Shown here one piece after another: positions 1-8,400 of a DNA stretch of 32,010 nucleotides (position 1 is its first letter; each line of letters starts with the position of its first letter). Source of the DNA: an uncultured Bacteroides sp. Its GTDB lineage: Bacteria; Bacteroidota; Bacteroidia; Bacteroidales; Bacteroidaceae. The notes under the pieces are model-generated. The model was not told where the DNA came from. It worked only from the letters and a program-made list of their open reading frames with translations, and made no database searches. The stretch lies in assembly GCF_949298305.1 (NCBI RefSeq), contig NZ_CASFWU010000031.1:1-32010 (forward strand), written 5' to 3'. The position numbers were made by a program, and so were the translations under genes.

Positions 1-99
1 CAAAATTAGTGCGCTGACCGTGTTGCAATACGTCAACTATATTAATAACAAGCCTATTGGCAGAATTAAATACGCACTAAGTTAATTCCGCCAACGGGT
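1..99 (+). mobile_element. 3' end of an IS element (IS982-like transposase C-terminus)
   Basis: Reading from base 2, one open frame gives the last 27 residues of a transposase, containing LQYVNYINNKPIGRIKYAL, and ends in TAA at 83-85. I recognise this tail as resembling IS982-family transposases of Bacteroides; that assignment is from memory, not a search. The element probably ends at about 99. Reverse-complemented, the terminus starts ACCCGTTGGCGGAAT, and an ACC-type terminus is usual for IS982 elements. Kinase coding sequence begins immediately afterwards. Only this end is in the window, so the other inverted repeat and the target duplication cannot be seen. Confidence 0.6.
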
Positions 100-1414
100 G
101 GATATGGTCATTTATGCCGCAAACACGGCCGGCGTCATCCTCACCCTTTGCGGAAAGAACGAGGAAGCCATCAGCCAGCTGTATCCGGCACTGGCGAAAG
201 CCCGCCAACAGGGGAAACCGAGATTCATCCTGAAAGGGGTCACGTATCTGTTGGGGATGTTCCACCGGATGAACCAGCCCGACTCCATCAACCACTACAT
301 GACCGAGACCGAAAAGCTCATCCCGCTGCTGCCCGAGAACTCGGCCGAAGTGCAGGGATACCGCGAAACGCTCTACCAAATTCTGAGCCGGATGGGACGA
401 TACGACGAGAGCCTGGCCATACAGAAACAGCTGCTGGCCTCCCAAGGACAGAACACGCCTACCCCCATCGACCGCCTCTATCTGTCCATGGCCCGCAACT
501 ACGACGCCCTCGGCAACCACCGCCAGGCGGCAGCCCACTACGAGCTGGCCTACCAGGCCGCCGACAGCCTGCACAACGCCGCCATCGAGACGGAACTGTC
601 CGAATTCAGCGTCAAATACGAAACCTATAAAAAGGAACTGGAGATAGCCCGCCTCAACGAAGAGCGGCTGAGACAGGAGACCCGCATCGTGCGCCGGACA
701 GCCGTCGCCGTGGCCGCCCTCTCCCTCTCCCTGCTCCTGACGTTCTTCTACCTGTTCCGCAGGCGACGCCTCCGCAAGGAAGAGGAGCTGAAGATGGCGC
801 AAAGCTACATCGAAGGCATGGAAAAGGAGCGCACCCGCCTGGCCAAGGACCTGCACGACGGCGTCTGCAACGACCTGCTGGGCATAGGGCTGCAAATACA
901 GCTCCTCACGCCCGGCGCAGAAGTCAGACAAGTGCTTGCTCTGGTGGAACAGACCCGCGAAGAAGTGCGCAGCATCTCCCACGAACTGATGCCGCCCAGC
1001 TTCAAGAACGCGACGCCGGAAGAAATCATCGAAGCATACATCGAGCGGTTGAGTCTGCCCGAAAATATGAAACTCTCTTTTGAAAAAGACATCCACAATG
1101 CCACCGCAGACAAGATACCCGAACATACGGCCTACGAAATCTATCGCATCTTGCAGGAAGCGCTGTCCAACATTCTCAAATATGCCCAAGCAACCCGCAT
1201 CGGCATCAGGCTCAAGATTAGTCCGGACAGGCTGATTCTCAGCATTGAGAACAACGGGAAAGAATACAATCCGGAACACGGCAGAAACGGAGGAGTAGGA
1301 CTGGACACCATGCGCGAACGTGCAAAGACCATCGGCGCCACCTTGCGTGCAGAAACCGATGAAAGGGGACAGAAGTTCCATCTGGAAGTGCCTTTGCCTC
1401 ACGGAAAACCATGA
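98..1414 (+). CDS. TPR-containing sensor histidine kinase, 5'-truncated by an IS element
   Basis: This is the remaining 438 residues of a membrane sensor kinase. Residues 1-160 are helical TPR-like repeats, 170-200 a basic coiled segment, and about 201-220 a single membrane helix followed by RRRRLRK. A HisKA_3 dimerisation domain has the H-box RLAKDLHDG with the phospho-acceptor His253. A HATPase domain runs from about 340 to 432, with N-box EALSNILKYA and G-box GGVGLDTMRERA. Related Bacteroides kinases have a signal peptide and more TPRs before this point. Here the frame starts at a GTG overlapping the IS end, with an in-frame stop at 83, so about 200 residues appear to be missing. The catalytic half is complete, so a constitutive or unregulated fragment is possible. 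The response regulator lies 92 bp downstream and is the obvious partner. Confidence 0.85.
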   Translation: MDMVIYAANTAGVILTLCGKNEEAISQLYPALAKARQQGKPRFILKGVTYLLGMFHRMNQPDSINHYMTETEKLIPLLPENSAEVQGYRETLYQILSRMGRYDESLAIQKQLLASQGQNTPTPIDRLYLSMARNYDALGNHRQAAAHYELAYQAADSLHNAAIETELSEFSVKYETYKKELEIARLNEERLRQETRIVRRTAVAVAALSLSLLLTFFYLFRRRRLRKEEELKMAQSYIEGMEKERTRLAKDLHDGVCNDLLGIGLQIQLLTPGAEVRQVLALVEQTREEVRSISHELMPPSFKNATPEEIIEAYIERLSLPENMKLSFEKDIHNATADKIPEHTAYEIYRILQEALSNILKYAQATRIGIRLKISPDRLILSIENNGKEYNPEHGRNGGVGLDTMRERAKTIGATLRAETDERGQKFHLEVPLPHGKP

Positions 1415-1506
1415 GTCCGGAGAAGAAAAATCACTATTTTTCGTGATAGGGCATATCAATAAATGCTTTTTCTTTGCAATATAAAACGAAACACAGGAAT
1501 CAGCCG

Positions 1507-2160
1507 ATGAAAGGTAAAGATATACGCATTTTACTGATAGATGACCACGACCTGGTGCTGCAGGGTTTGAAACGGATTGTAGAATGTTCGTTGCCGGAAA
1601 TCAAGAACATTTGTACCGCATCTACGGGGAAAGAAGCCTTGCAGCTCATCGCGACCCAACGATTCGACCTCTTTTTGCTCGACATGGAACTCCCCGACAT
1701 GTCCGGAGTGGACATCATCTCCCACATCCGCGAGAAAGACGCCCACGCACGCATCATCGTCAACACCATGCACGAAGAAATCTGGTTCATCAAGGATTTG
1801 ATACAATGCAACGTAGAGGGCATCCTATTCAAATCGGTCGACTCCACCAAAATTGCCGAAGCCATCCGCTGCGTACTGGACGGAGCCTCCTATTACTGCC
1901 CCTACGCCGAACATGTGCGCACACAGATGAAACGCTCCGAAGAGGGACGGCGTGAAGAAATCACGCTCAGGGAACTGGACGTGCTGAAACAAATCTCCGA
2001 AGGGAAAAGCACGCAGGAAATAGCCCGCGAACTGTGCGTCTCCACCAACACCGTAGACACGCACCGCAGACACCTGATGGAGAAACTGGGCGCCCGCAAC
2101 GTGGCCGACCTCATCATGACAGCCATCTCCAAAGGCATCATTCCTATACGCAAGTGCTGA
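1507..2160 (+). CDS. NarL/LuxR-type response regulator
   Basis: This 217-residue two-domain transcription factor is phosphorylated by a HisKA_3 kinase, presumably its truncated upstream neighbour. The REC domain (7-120) shows the acidic pair D12-D13, phospho-acceptor D59 in LFLLDMELPD, switch residue T87 and conserved K109. The C-terminal LuxR HTH (about 150-212) has the family signature LRELDVLKQISEGKSTQEIA followed by STNTVDTHRRHLMEKL. I chose ATG 1507 because AGGAA at 1495-1499 sits 7 nt upstream; a longer reading from TTG 1474 adds 11 residues that do not belong to the REC fold. No terminator is evident after the stop. Only pyrimidine-rich low-complexity sequence (about 2187-2223) follows. 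Confidence 0.92.
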   Translation: MKGKDIRILLIDDHDLVLQGLKRIVECSLPEIKNICTASTGKEALQLIATQRFDLFLLDMELPDMSGVDIISHIREKDAHARIIVNTMHEEIWFIKDLIQCNVEGILFKSVDSTKIAEAIRCVLDGASYYCPYAEHVRTQMKRSEEGRREEITLRELDVLKQISEGKSTQEIARELCVSTNTVDTHRRHLMEKLGARNVADLIMTAISKGIIPIRKC

Positions 2161-2381
2161 TGCCGGCCTACCGCCCCATCGCCTACCCGTCCTTCCCGTC
2201 CATCCATCCGTCCCTCCCCCCCCAAAAAGGCCAGGCGTCCAGAACTTGCGGAGTATTTTTACGGAGCAATCAACCGGCAGGAGCCAGCATGTACCCGCTG
2301 ACGGAATAAAGCATGCGGTACTGTCCGAGAAAAACAGTTCTTACCATTCGCCATAACCCGCCTATATGAACCATTATGAAC

Positions 2382-2412
2382 TTGATTTACTAAACAGAAG
2401 CAAGTATTTTTG
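2382..2412 (+). promoter_or_regulatory. Bacteroides-type promoter for the unknown lipoprotein pair
   Basis: The -7 box TATTTTTG (2405-2412) matches the Bacteroides consensus TAnnTTTG exactly. A CTTG at 2381-2384, 20 nt upstream, fits the -33 TTTG in three of four positions. Transcription would start about 30 nt before the ATG at 2450. The preceding 2161-2380 holds no gene: a CCNTCC-rich tract ending in eight C, then unremarkable sequence. Confidence 0.6.
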
Positions 2413-2449
2413 CGAATAATCATTAACCGCAATCTAAAAATCACATCAC

Positions 2450-3307
2450 ATGAAAGCTCTAAATCTACTATTTATGCTTCCCGTATCAATCTTGCTCATA
2501 GGTTGTAGCGAATTCTCGGAAACTGAAGAAGAAGTAATAAGAAGCGGCAGGCTTTACAACGAAGCAATTGCAGCCGAGTTTCATGACACCTTTGTCGACT
2601 ACTGGAATAATACCGTTTCGGGAAACTTAGATAAAGCAGTGGAAGACTATAATGATGAAGCGATGGAAAACATATCCAACACATACATGTTCTTCGGCGA
2701 CAACCTGCTGTCCGACATGTACGTAGACGAGCAAGAGAAAAAGGCAAAGGCTCTGGAGTACATCAGCGATTCCTTCCGTGAATCCTATGAGAAAACAATC
2801 AATCTGTTAAAATCTCAAATCGGGACAAAGGGCCTAACGGCCACTGCCCAATCGCTGAATGAAATCCTTGAAAGCATAGAAAAAGGAGAAAACGAATGGA
2901 TATTCAATGAGGATGAGACCTCCCTACCTGCGCAATTAGGTTTGATTATTGCACATCCCAAATACGGATTTGGTCCTGAGAATGTGAGTAATGTCTATGA
3001 GTACAAATTTGAGAACGTCCCGTGGCAATTCTATTATATGAATTCAGCCAATAAAGGCTCGTCCGATGATTGTGTTTACGCCGCATTGAAACTAATGCAG
3101 CAATGGATGAATGCCGAACAAGGAAAAGATATCTCAGTTGTATATTGTGCGCCTTACGAAGATTCTTTCAACTCCTATCTTGTAGGATATTCCAACCATC
3201 GTTCATTTCTTATCACCTTTCTCAGGAACGATGACAAGAAGTGCAGTTACGAGTGGCAAGAAATGGAGTATGAATCGTCCTACGTAGGCAACACCCTGCT
3301 TGATTAA
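2450..3307 (+). CDS. Hypothetical lipoprotein, function unknown
   Basis: I do not recognise this 285-residue protein. It has a clear lipoprotein signal: Lys2, a hydrophobic stretch, and the lipobox LLIGC with Cys19. The Ser-Glu-Phe-Ser-Glu that follows places an acidic residue close after the Cys, as seen in some surface-exported Bacteroides lipoproteins. The mature part is acidic and helical to about residue 150 (many E, D, N and Y; no repeats), then more beta-like, with VYCAPYEDSFNSYLVGY and FLITFLRND near the end. No catalytic motif is evident. It has its own consensus promoter and is followed 23 bp later by a second unknown gene, so the two are probably cotranscribed. The sequence is visibly more A+T-rich than the flanking kinase and PUL genes, which hints at separate acquisition. 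Confidence 0.8.
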   Translation: MKALNLLFMLPVSILLIGCSEFSETEEEVIRSGRLYNEAIAAEFHDTFVDYWNNTVSGNLDKAVEDYNDEAMENISNTYMFFGDNLLSDMYVDEQEKKAKALEYISDSFRESYEKTINLLKSQIGTKGLTATAQSLNEILESIEKGENEWIFNEDETSLPAQLGLIIAHPKYGFGPENVSNVYEYKFENVPWQFYYMNSANKGSSDDCVYAALKLMQQWMNAEQGKDISVVYCAPYEDSFNSYLVGYSNHRSFLITFLRNDDKKCSYEWQEMEYESSYVGNTLLD

Positions 3308-3330
3308 TGTTTAACCGAAAATAGAATATT

Positions 3331-3780
3331 ATGGATAATAAGAATTCCGACCCAGATTTACTTGCAGAAGATTATTTTCATTCTTTGAATTTCACGTACG
3401 AGACAAAAGAACTAAGTCTGTTCCAAAAGCTACTTCAAGTTTATTGGGCAAATCCTAAAAGTTGGCTTTTAAATCGGTTGTCGGTTAAAGACGGCAATAT
3501 TGAAGTCGTTCTAAAAAATGGAAAGGTTTTCAAATCTCCTCTTTCGGAACTCAAAGTCCGCAAACAAGTAGACCAATATGACAGAAAAGAAGTATACCTG
3601 TCATACAAAAATGAAAAAATCCATTTTAAGGAAATCCCAGGAATGCTCACAGAAGAGGAATGGACGCAGATTTTTGACATCTTGGATGCCGTTAAAGATT
3701 CCGACATCAGCCTGCTCGGTAAAATGACCCAAATCGCCATGATGGGTAAAAAAATGCTGGACAATATAGCAGAATCTTAA
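3331..3780 (+). CDS. Hypothetical soluble protein, function unknown
   Basis: This 149-residue protein has no signal peptide or membrane segment and is probably cytoplasmic. An N-terminal acidic stretch is followed by an amphipathic segment (LSLFQKLLQVYWANPKSWLL), then a beta-rich centre (GNIEVVLKNGKVFKSPLSEL and KEVYLSYKNEKIHFKEI). A helical C-terminus follows, ending in a Met/Lys-rich helix (KMTQIAMMGKKMLDNIAES). It starts 23 bp after the lipoprotein stop with no separate promoter visible, so I infer an operon. Base composition matches the lipoprotein rather than the PUL. I cannot assign a family; the central sheet could be a small PH-like or ligand-binding fold, but that is a guess. Confidence 0.75.
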   Translation: MDNKNSDPDLLAEDYFHSLNFTYETKELSLFQKLLQVYWANPKSWLLNRLSVKDGNIEVVLKNGKVFKSPLSELKVRKQVDQYDRKEVYLSYKNEKIHFKEIPGMLTEEEWTQIFDILDAVKDSDISLLGKMTQIAMMGKKMLDNIAES

Positions 3781-4099
3781 GTTTCGTCCGGAAAATCAGT
3801 ATGGAAGCCATGTGTGCATTTTCCGCGAACACCAAACACAGACACCGGCTAAAATCCGGTTCCGAATTAGTCTCAGCTAACGCAAATTCCGATGGAAGTA
3901 CAAAACAGTCAGAGGGCCTTCCCCTTTCGGGGAAAGCCCTCTACCATAAAACCTATTGAAAAACAAACAAGTAAAATAATTAATCCTTTACCTTGTCTAC
4001 TAACACCTACAAAGAATCATTCATTTCCTTTTGACACTGCAAATATATGGAAAAAAACAACGGCGCAACTACTACAAATGTTTCATAAAAGGGCAGAAA
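3781..4099. other. Intergenic region between converging genes
   Basis: This 319-bp gap separates the plus-strand unknown pair from the minus-strand end of the PUL. The only structure I see is the strong hairpin at 3911-3942. The rest is A+T-rich, and its short open frames look non-coding. Confidence 0.6.
3911..3942. terminator. Strong hairpin, probable bidirectional terminator
   Basis: AGAGGGCCTTCCCC (3911-3924) pairs with GGGGAAAGCCCTCT (3929-3942) as a 14-bp stem with one C-A mismatch and a TTTC loop. It lies between converging genes (stop at 3780 on plus, stop at 4100 on minus). Reading on the minus strand, GACTGTTTTG follows the stem; on plus there is no T-run. It is most likely a shared terminator or 3'-end stabiliser. 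Confidence 0.65.
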
Positions 4100-5233
4100 T
4101 CAGTCAAAATGCAGATTCCAGCGGTTTTTCCACTCTATGAAGGGAGTTCCGTCTTCCTTGAACTGAACCGGCAGCCAGATGTAGGCCGAGTACATCAGCG
4201 ACTTCGGTTTCCATACGTCGGCCATGAAAACAAAGTTGTCCTTGGAGAGGGGCAGCACAAAAGTGCTCTGTCCGCCGAAAGTCTTGTCGGCTCCCTCGCC
4301 CACCATCGGATTGGGGTGCTGTGTCCACGGCCCCCAGATGGAAGGGGCGGAAAACATGCGCGCCTCGTTCGGTTCCCAGCCCGTACAACCCGAAGTTATC
4401 ATCCAATAAGTGCCGTTGTGCTTGAAGATGGCCGGTGCCTCGTTGTGCCCGCCGGGAAAGATGCGGATGTAACGGCCCGTATGGCGCTGGTAGTCATCGG
4501 TCAGTTCGGCAATGTGCAGGGTCAGGTTCTCCTCGGAAGAATAGATGTGGTAGGCCTTGCCGTCATCGTCCACATAGAGGGTCATGTCGCGGGACATCTG
4601 GCCGCCCTCCAGGTCGCGCTTCACGAACAAGCCCTTCTCCACGGCCTTGCGCCACTCGGGCGTCCACCATTCGGCATAGTCTTCGGTCTTCAGATTGAGG
4701 GCACGCTCTTCCTCGGTCATGTTCTGCGGATATTGGCCGGGATTTACACGACCGGAACGGACCAGGCGGTAAGGCCCTGCGGGTGTGTCGCTCACCGCCA
4801 CCGCTGCACGTGCGGCCTCGTAGCCCCGTCCCTTCAGCTCCAGATGGAACCACATGACGAACTTCTTCGTCGGGACATTATAAATCACTTTGGGCCTTTC
4901 CATGATGCAGCCCACCTCGATGTCGTCTCCAGCCTTATCGGAAACCGACAGGGCCACGCCCTCGTATTTCCAGTTGCACAAATCGGCCGAAGAGTAGCAG
5001 TTCACACCCACCTTGGTGGAGAAGCCTTCGGCCGGACGGTGCTCGCCGAACCAGTAATACGTACCTCCGTGGTACAGGATGCCGCCGCCATGGGCGTTGA
5101 TGTAGGCACTGTCCACATCGTTCCACACGCCGTTGGGGACAATCTCTCCCCCGGCCACATTTTTCGGTGCCTGTGTGCAGGCTACGGACACGCAGGCAAG
5201 CCATGCCAGTCCGAGTACAATCAGTTTGCGCAT
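4100..5233 (-). CDS. GH43 (subfamily 24-like) exo-beta-1,3-galactanase, lipoprotein
   Basis: This 377-residue five-bladed propeller is likely to release galactose or 1,6-substituted galactose from the non-reducing end of beta-1,3-galactan. The opening NDVDSAYINAHGGGILYHGG, the block CIMERPKVIYN (E112), the block SRDMTLYVDDDGKAYHIYSS with E234/E235, and NEAPAIF (E265) followed by ITSGCTGWEPNEA are typical of the GH43_24/34 exo-galactanase group. Residues 1-19 form a signal with Cys19 as probable lipobox cysteine (SVAC), without acidic export residues, so an inward-facing lipoprotein is likely. It is the last PUL gene. A terminator separates it from the GH2 gene, and a -7 consensus lies 46 bp upstream, so it may have its own transcript. 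The subfamily call is from memory of the motif pattern. Confidence 0.8.
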   Translation of the reverse strand: MRKLIVLGLAWLACVSVACTQAPKNVAGGEIVPNGVWNDVDSAYINAHGGGILYHGGTYYWFGEHRPAEGFSTKVGVNCYSSADLCNWKYEGVALSVSDKAGDDIEVGCIMERPKVIYNVPTKKFVMWFHLELKGRGYEAARAAVAVSDTPAGPYRLVRSGRVNPGQYPQNMTEEERALNLKTEDYAEWWTPEWRKAVEKGLFVKRDLEGGQMSRDMTLYVDDDGKAYHIYSSEENLTLHIAELTDDYQRHTGRYIRIFPGGHNEAPAIFKHNGTYWMITSGCTGWEPNEARMFSAPSIWGPWTQHPNPMVGEGADKTFGGQSTFVLPLSKDNFVFMADVWKPKSLMYSAYIWLPVQFKEDGTPFIEWKNRWNLHFD

Positions 5234-5278
5234 AAAGCATTCATTATTCGTTCTACGAAAGAAGTGTTTTCACAGATA

Positions 5279-5286
5279 CAAAAATA
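5279..5286 (-). promoter_or_regulatory. Candidate -7 promoter box upstream of the GH43_24-like gene
   Basis: CAAAAATA on plus reads TATTTTTG on minus, an exact TAnnTTTG, 46 bp before the ATG. No good -33 TTTG is found 19-21 nt further upstream (that stretch is C-rich), so confidence is limited. A terminator for the preceding gene lies just beyond it, consistent with a fresh start of transcription. Confidence 0.4.
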
Positions 5287-5371
5287 GGGATAAAACACAT
5301 TCGCTTCCCCCTAAAGATGTTTCATAAAAGCATAAATATAGCCCAAAAGGACATCGGGAAGCCCGCCGGAA

Positions 5372-5448
5372 ACAAAAAAGCGCAGGCCGGCACGCGCTTG
5401 CAACCCAATCTCCGAAAAAGAGCTGCACCGACACGTGTCCGCCTGCGC
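5372..5448 (-). terminator. Intrinsic terminator after the GH2 beta-galactosidase gene
   Basis: On the minus strand AAGCGC (5399-5394) pairs with GCGCTT (5383-5378), and the downstream arm runs straight into TTTTTTG. The distal arm GCCTGCGC (5387-5380 on minus) can also pair with an earlier GCGCAGGC (5448-5441), giving an alternative longer stem that shares the same 3' arm and T-run. Either fold places a terminator 24-100 nt after the GH2 stop. Confidence 0.6.
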
Positions 5449-5471
5449 CTTACTGCCTCAGCGGCCTATTG

Positions 5472-8400
5472 TCATTCCATGTCTACCACGTGGTTGACAG
5501 GAGTCAGAATGAACGAGAACTCATAGTCGCCGTAAGGTACCTGGTACTGCGGCAACGGCCATGCGCCCCAACTGTTCACACAACCCAGACCCATCTGCAC
5601 CTTGTCAATGCAGAGGTTGGTGAAGTCGGCCTTCTCCACCTCGGGCGAGTGGCGCTGTTCTTTGTCCCAACCGTCGTCCAGCGAATCGATGGTGTAGTGC
5701 AGTGCCGAAGCTGAGAAAGGAGCATCACCCACAATCTGCAAGCCGCGACCGGCAGCATTCACCTGCTTCCACCAGCGGATGTCGGTCTTGGTACCGGTCT
5801 CCTGCGGACGGATGTAGGAATAGAACTGCCCGTCTACGCTCTGGCGATAAAGACCGAGGTCTGTGCTGTGGTTGCGGTCGATGTAGTTCTCAACCGGGCC
5901 ACGGCCGTAGTATTCGATGGTCTCGAACGACTTGGGCATCTGCACCTGCATACCGAAACGGAACATCGGAGATATTTTGGCGTCTGCGGTGGCAGTCATC
6001 TTCTGCGTCACCTTCACAGCACCCTTGTTGTTGATGACATAAGTCAGATTCAGCTTGGCCTGTACGTTCTTCATTTCGTATTCTGCATTGACCGTCACCT
6101 GATTGTTGGCAGCATCCCACTTGAAGGAAGTCAGCTTCAGCCCCGGATCTTTCCAGACAGCGAAGCGACGTTGCAGCCCGGCACCCATGTCGTTATCGGT
6201 CGGTGCACGCCAGAAGTTGGGTGTCAGTTGTGCGCCTTCGTTCAGCATCTCCGTGCCGGCCACCTGGTAACGGGACAGATAGCCTGTGTGTTTGTTGAAT
6301 TCCAGGCAGAAGTCTTCGCCGTTTACAATCAGATAAGTCCAGTCGTTGTCACGCACTTGCGGAGCCACCACGGCCACATTGACCGTCTCCACATTCTTCA
6401 GTTCCATGTCGGGAGCCTTGTAGGGATTGAGCGTAAGCTGGTCCTTGGCCACAGCATATCCGGCAGGAAGCACACCTTCGCTGTTCTTCAGACGGTAGGT
6501 GACGTTCAACAGCATTTCCTTGCACTCGCACATCTTGCCCAGGTCGAGCTTGATTTTGGCAGTCTGCTGCGGAGCTACATTCAACTGGTCTACACGGCCG
6601 GAACGCACGGGCTTTCCGTTGGCCAGCACTTCCCACTCCATGTAGTAGGCAGAGAGGTCGCGGAAGAAGTTCTCGTTGTAAACGTTCACCTCGCCCTGTG
6701 CCAAGTCGGCGGGAGTGGTCCAGATGTTCTGATAGAAATAACCTACCTCGTACATGTGCGGATTGGGCACACGGTCGGGGCTGATAAGGCCGTTGTCGCA
6801 GAAGTTGTTGTCCGAAGCATCGTAACGGTTGAAGTCGCCGCCGTAAGCGTAGATGCTGACGCCGTTCTTGCCCGTCCAGCGTACTGACTGGTCAACAAAG
6901 TCCCAGATGAAACCGCCTTGCAGGGCAGGATATTTGCGGATGAGGTCCCAATATTCTTTAAAGCCACCCTGAGAGTTGCCCATGGCGTGAGCATATTCGC
7001 ATTGAATCAACGGCTTCTTGATGTCCTTGCGCTGTGCATACTTCTCCATGTGGTTGTAGTCTGCATACATGGGACAGTAAACGTCGGTAAATTCGTTGCC
7101 ATGAGCTTGTTCGTACTGGACAGGACGGCTGGGGTCTTCGGCCTTTATCCAATTATAAGCGGCTTCAAAATTAGGACCGAAACCGGCCTCGTTACCCAAC
7201 GACCAGAAGATAATGCTGGGGTGGTTGAAGCCACGCTGTACGTTGCGCTGGTTGCGTTCCATGTGGGCTTTCTTGTAGTCAGCACGCTTGGCCACAGTTT
7301 CGTCACCATAGCCCATACCGTGAGACTCGATGTTAGCCTCGGCCACTACATAGATGCCATACTGGTCGCACAGGTCGTACCACAGGTTGGCATCGGGATA
7401 GTGACAGGTACGCACAGCGTTGATATTGAACTTCTTCATCATCTGAATGTCCTGAAGCATACGTTCGGGCGATACGACATAGCCGCCGTCCGGGTCCAGT
7501 TCGTGACGGTTGGCGCCCTTGAAGAGGACAGCCTTGCCGTTCACCAGAATCTGACCGTTCTTCTGTTCAACCTTGCGGAAGCCCACCTTGACGGGAATCA
7601 CCTCGCTGCTGCCTTGCATGGAGGCACGCAATGTATAAAGATAAGGAGACTCGGCACTCCACTTCGACGGGTTTTCCACATTCATCACCACCGGGCCGCT
7701 GCCTTTGGCCGTAGCCGTGGCCACCTGATTGCCGGCAGCGTCCAGCAGTTCCAGGTTGACGTTGCCGCCTCCCTTTAAGGTCAGTTCCACGTTCAGCGAA
7801 CCGTTCTTGTAGTCGGCGTCCAGGTCGGGAGTCACACGAATGTCTTCAATGCGTTTCTTGTCGCGGGCGTATAAATAGCAGTCACGCCCCACGCCGCTGA
7901 AGCGGAAAAAGTCCTGGTCTTCCAGATAGGAACCATCGCACCAACGGAACACCTGGAAAGCAATCAGGTTCTTCTGGCCGGGCTTCAGATAAGAAGTCAG
8001 ATTGAACTCGGCCTCCAGCTTGCTGTCTTCACTATAGCCCACATATTTGCCGTTCACCCACAGATACATATTGGAAGTAACGGAACCGAAATGAGCAATG
8101 ATGTCCTTCCCTTTCCACGTAGCAGGAATCACAAACTCACGGCGATAAGAGCCTACATGGTTATTGGCAGTAGGAACTTGCGGAGGATTGCTTTTGAACT
8201 GGTTGCGCCAGGCATAGCCTACATTGACGTAAATGGGGTCGCCATAACCGTTCAGTTCCCAAACGGCCGGAACTTGCAGATTGTCCCAACCCTTGTCATT
8301 GAAACCTACTTTCCAAAAGTCGGTAGGACGGGAATCGGCATCCTTCACCCAGAAAAATTTCCAGGTGCCATTCATGGTCATGTAATTGGATGAATTTTCT

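Noticed and set aside
98..2160. The kinase and regulator as the dedicated PUL regulator
   Set aside because: They are separated from the PUL by an unrelated gene pair and lie on the other strand. Known arabinogalactan loci usually use hybrid two-component or ECF-sigma systems, so a link is possible but unsupported here.
2187..2228. C/T-rich tract with a run of eight C, as a phase-variable promoter element
   Set aside because: It lies just behind the response regulator and about 180 bp before the lipoprotein promoter, outside any spacer that would respond to length change.
4078..5330. 14-nt direct repeats ATGTTTCATAAAAG at 4078-4091 and 5317-5330 flanking the last GH43 gene
   Set aside because: One or two 14-base matches are expected by chance in a window of this size, and no inverted repeats or integrase accompany them.
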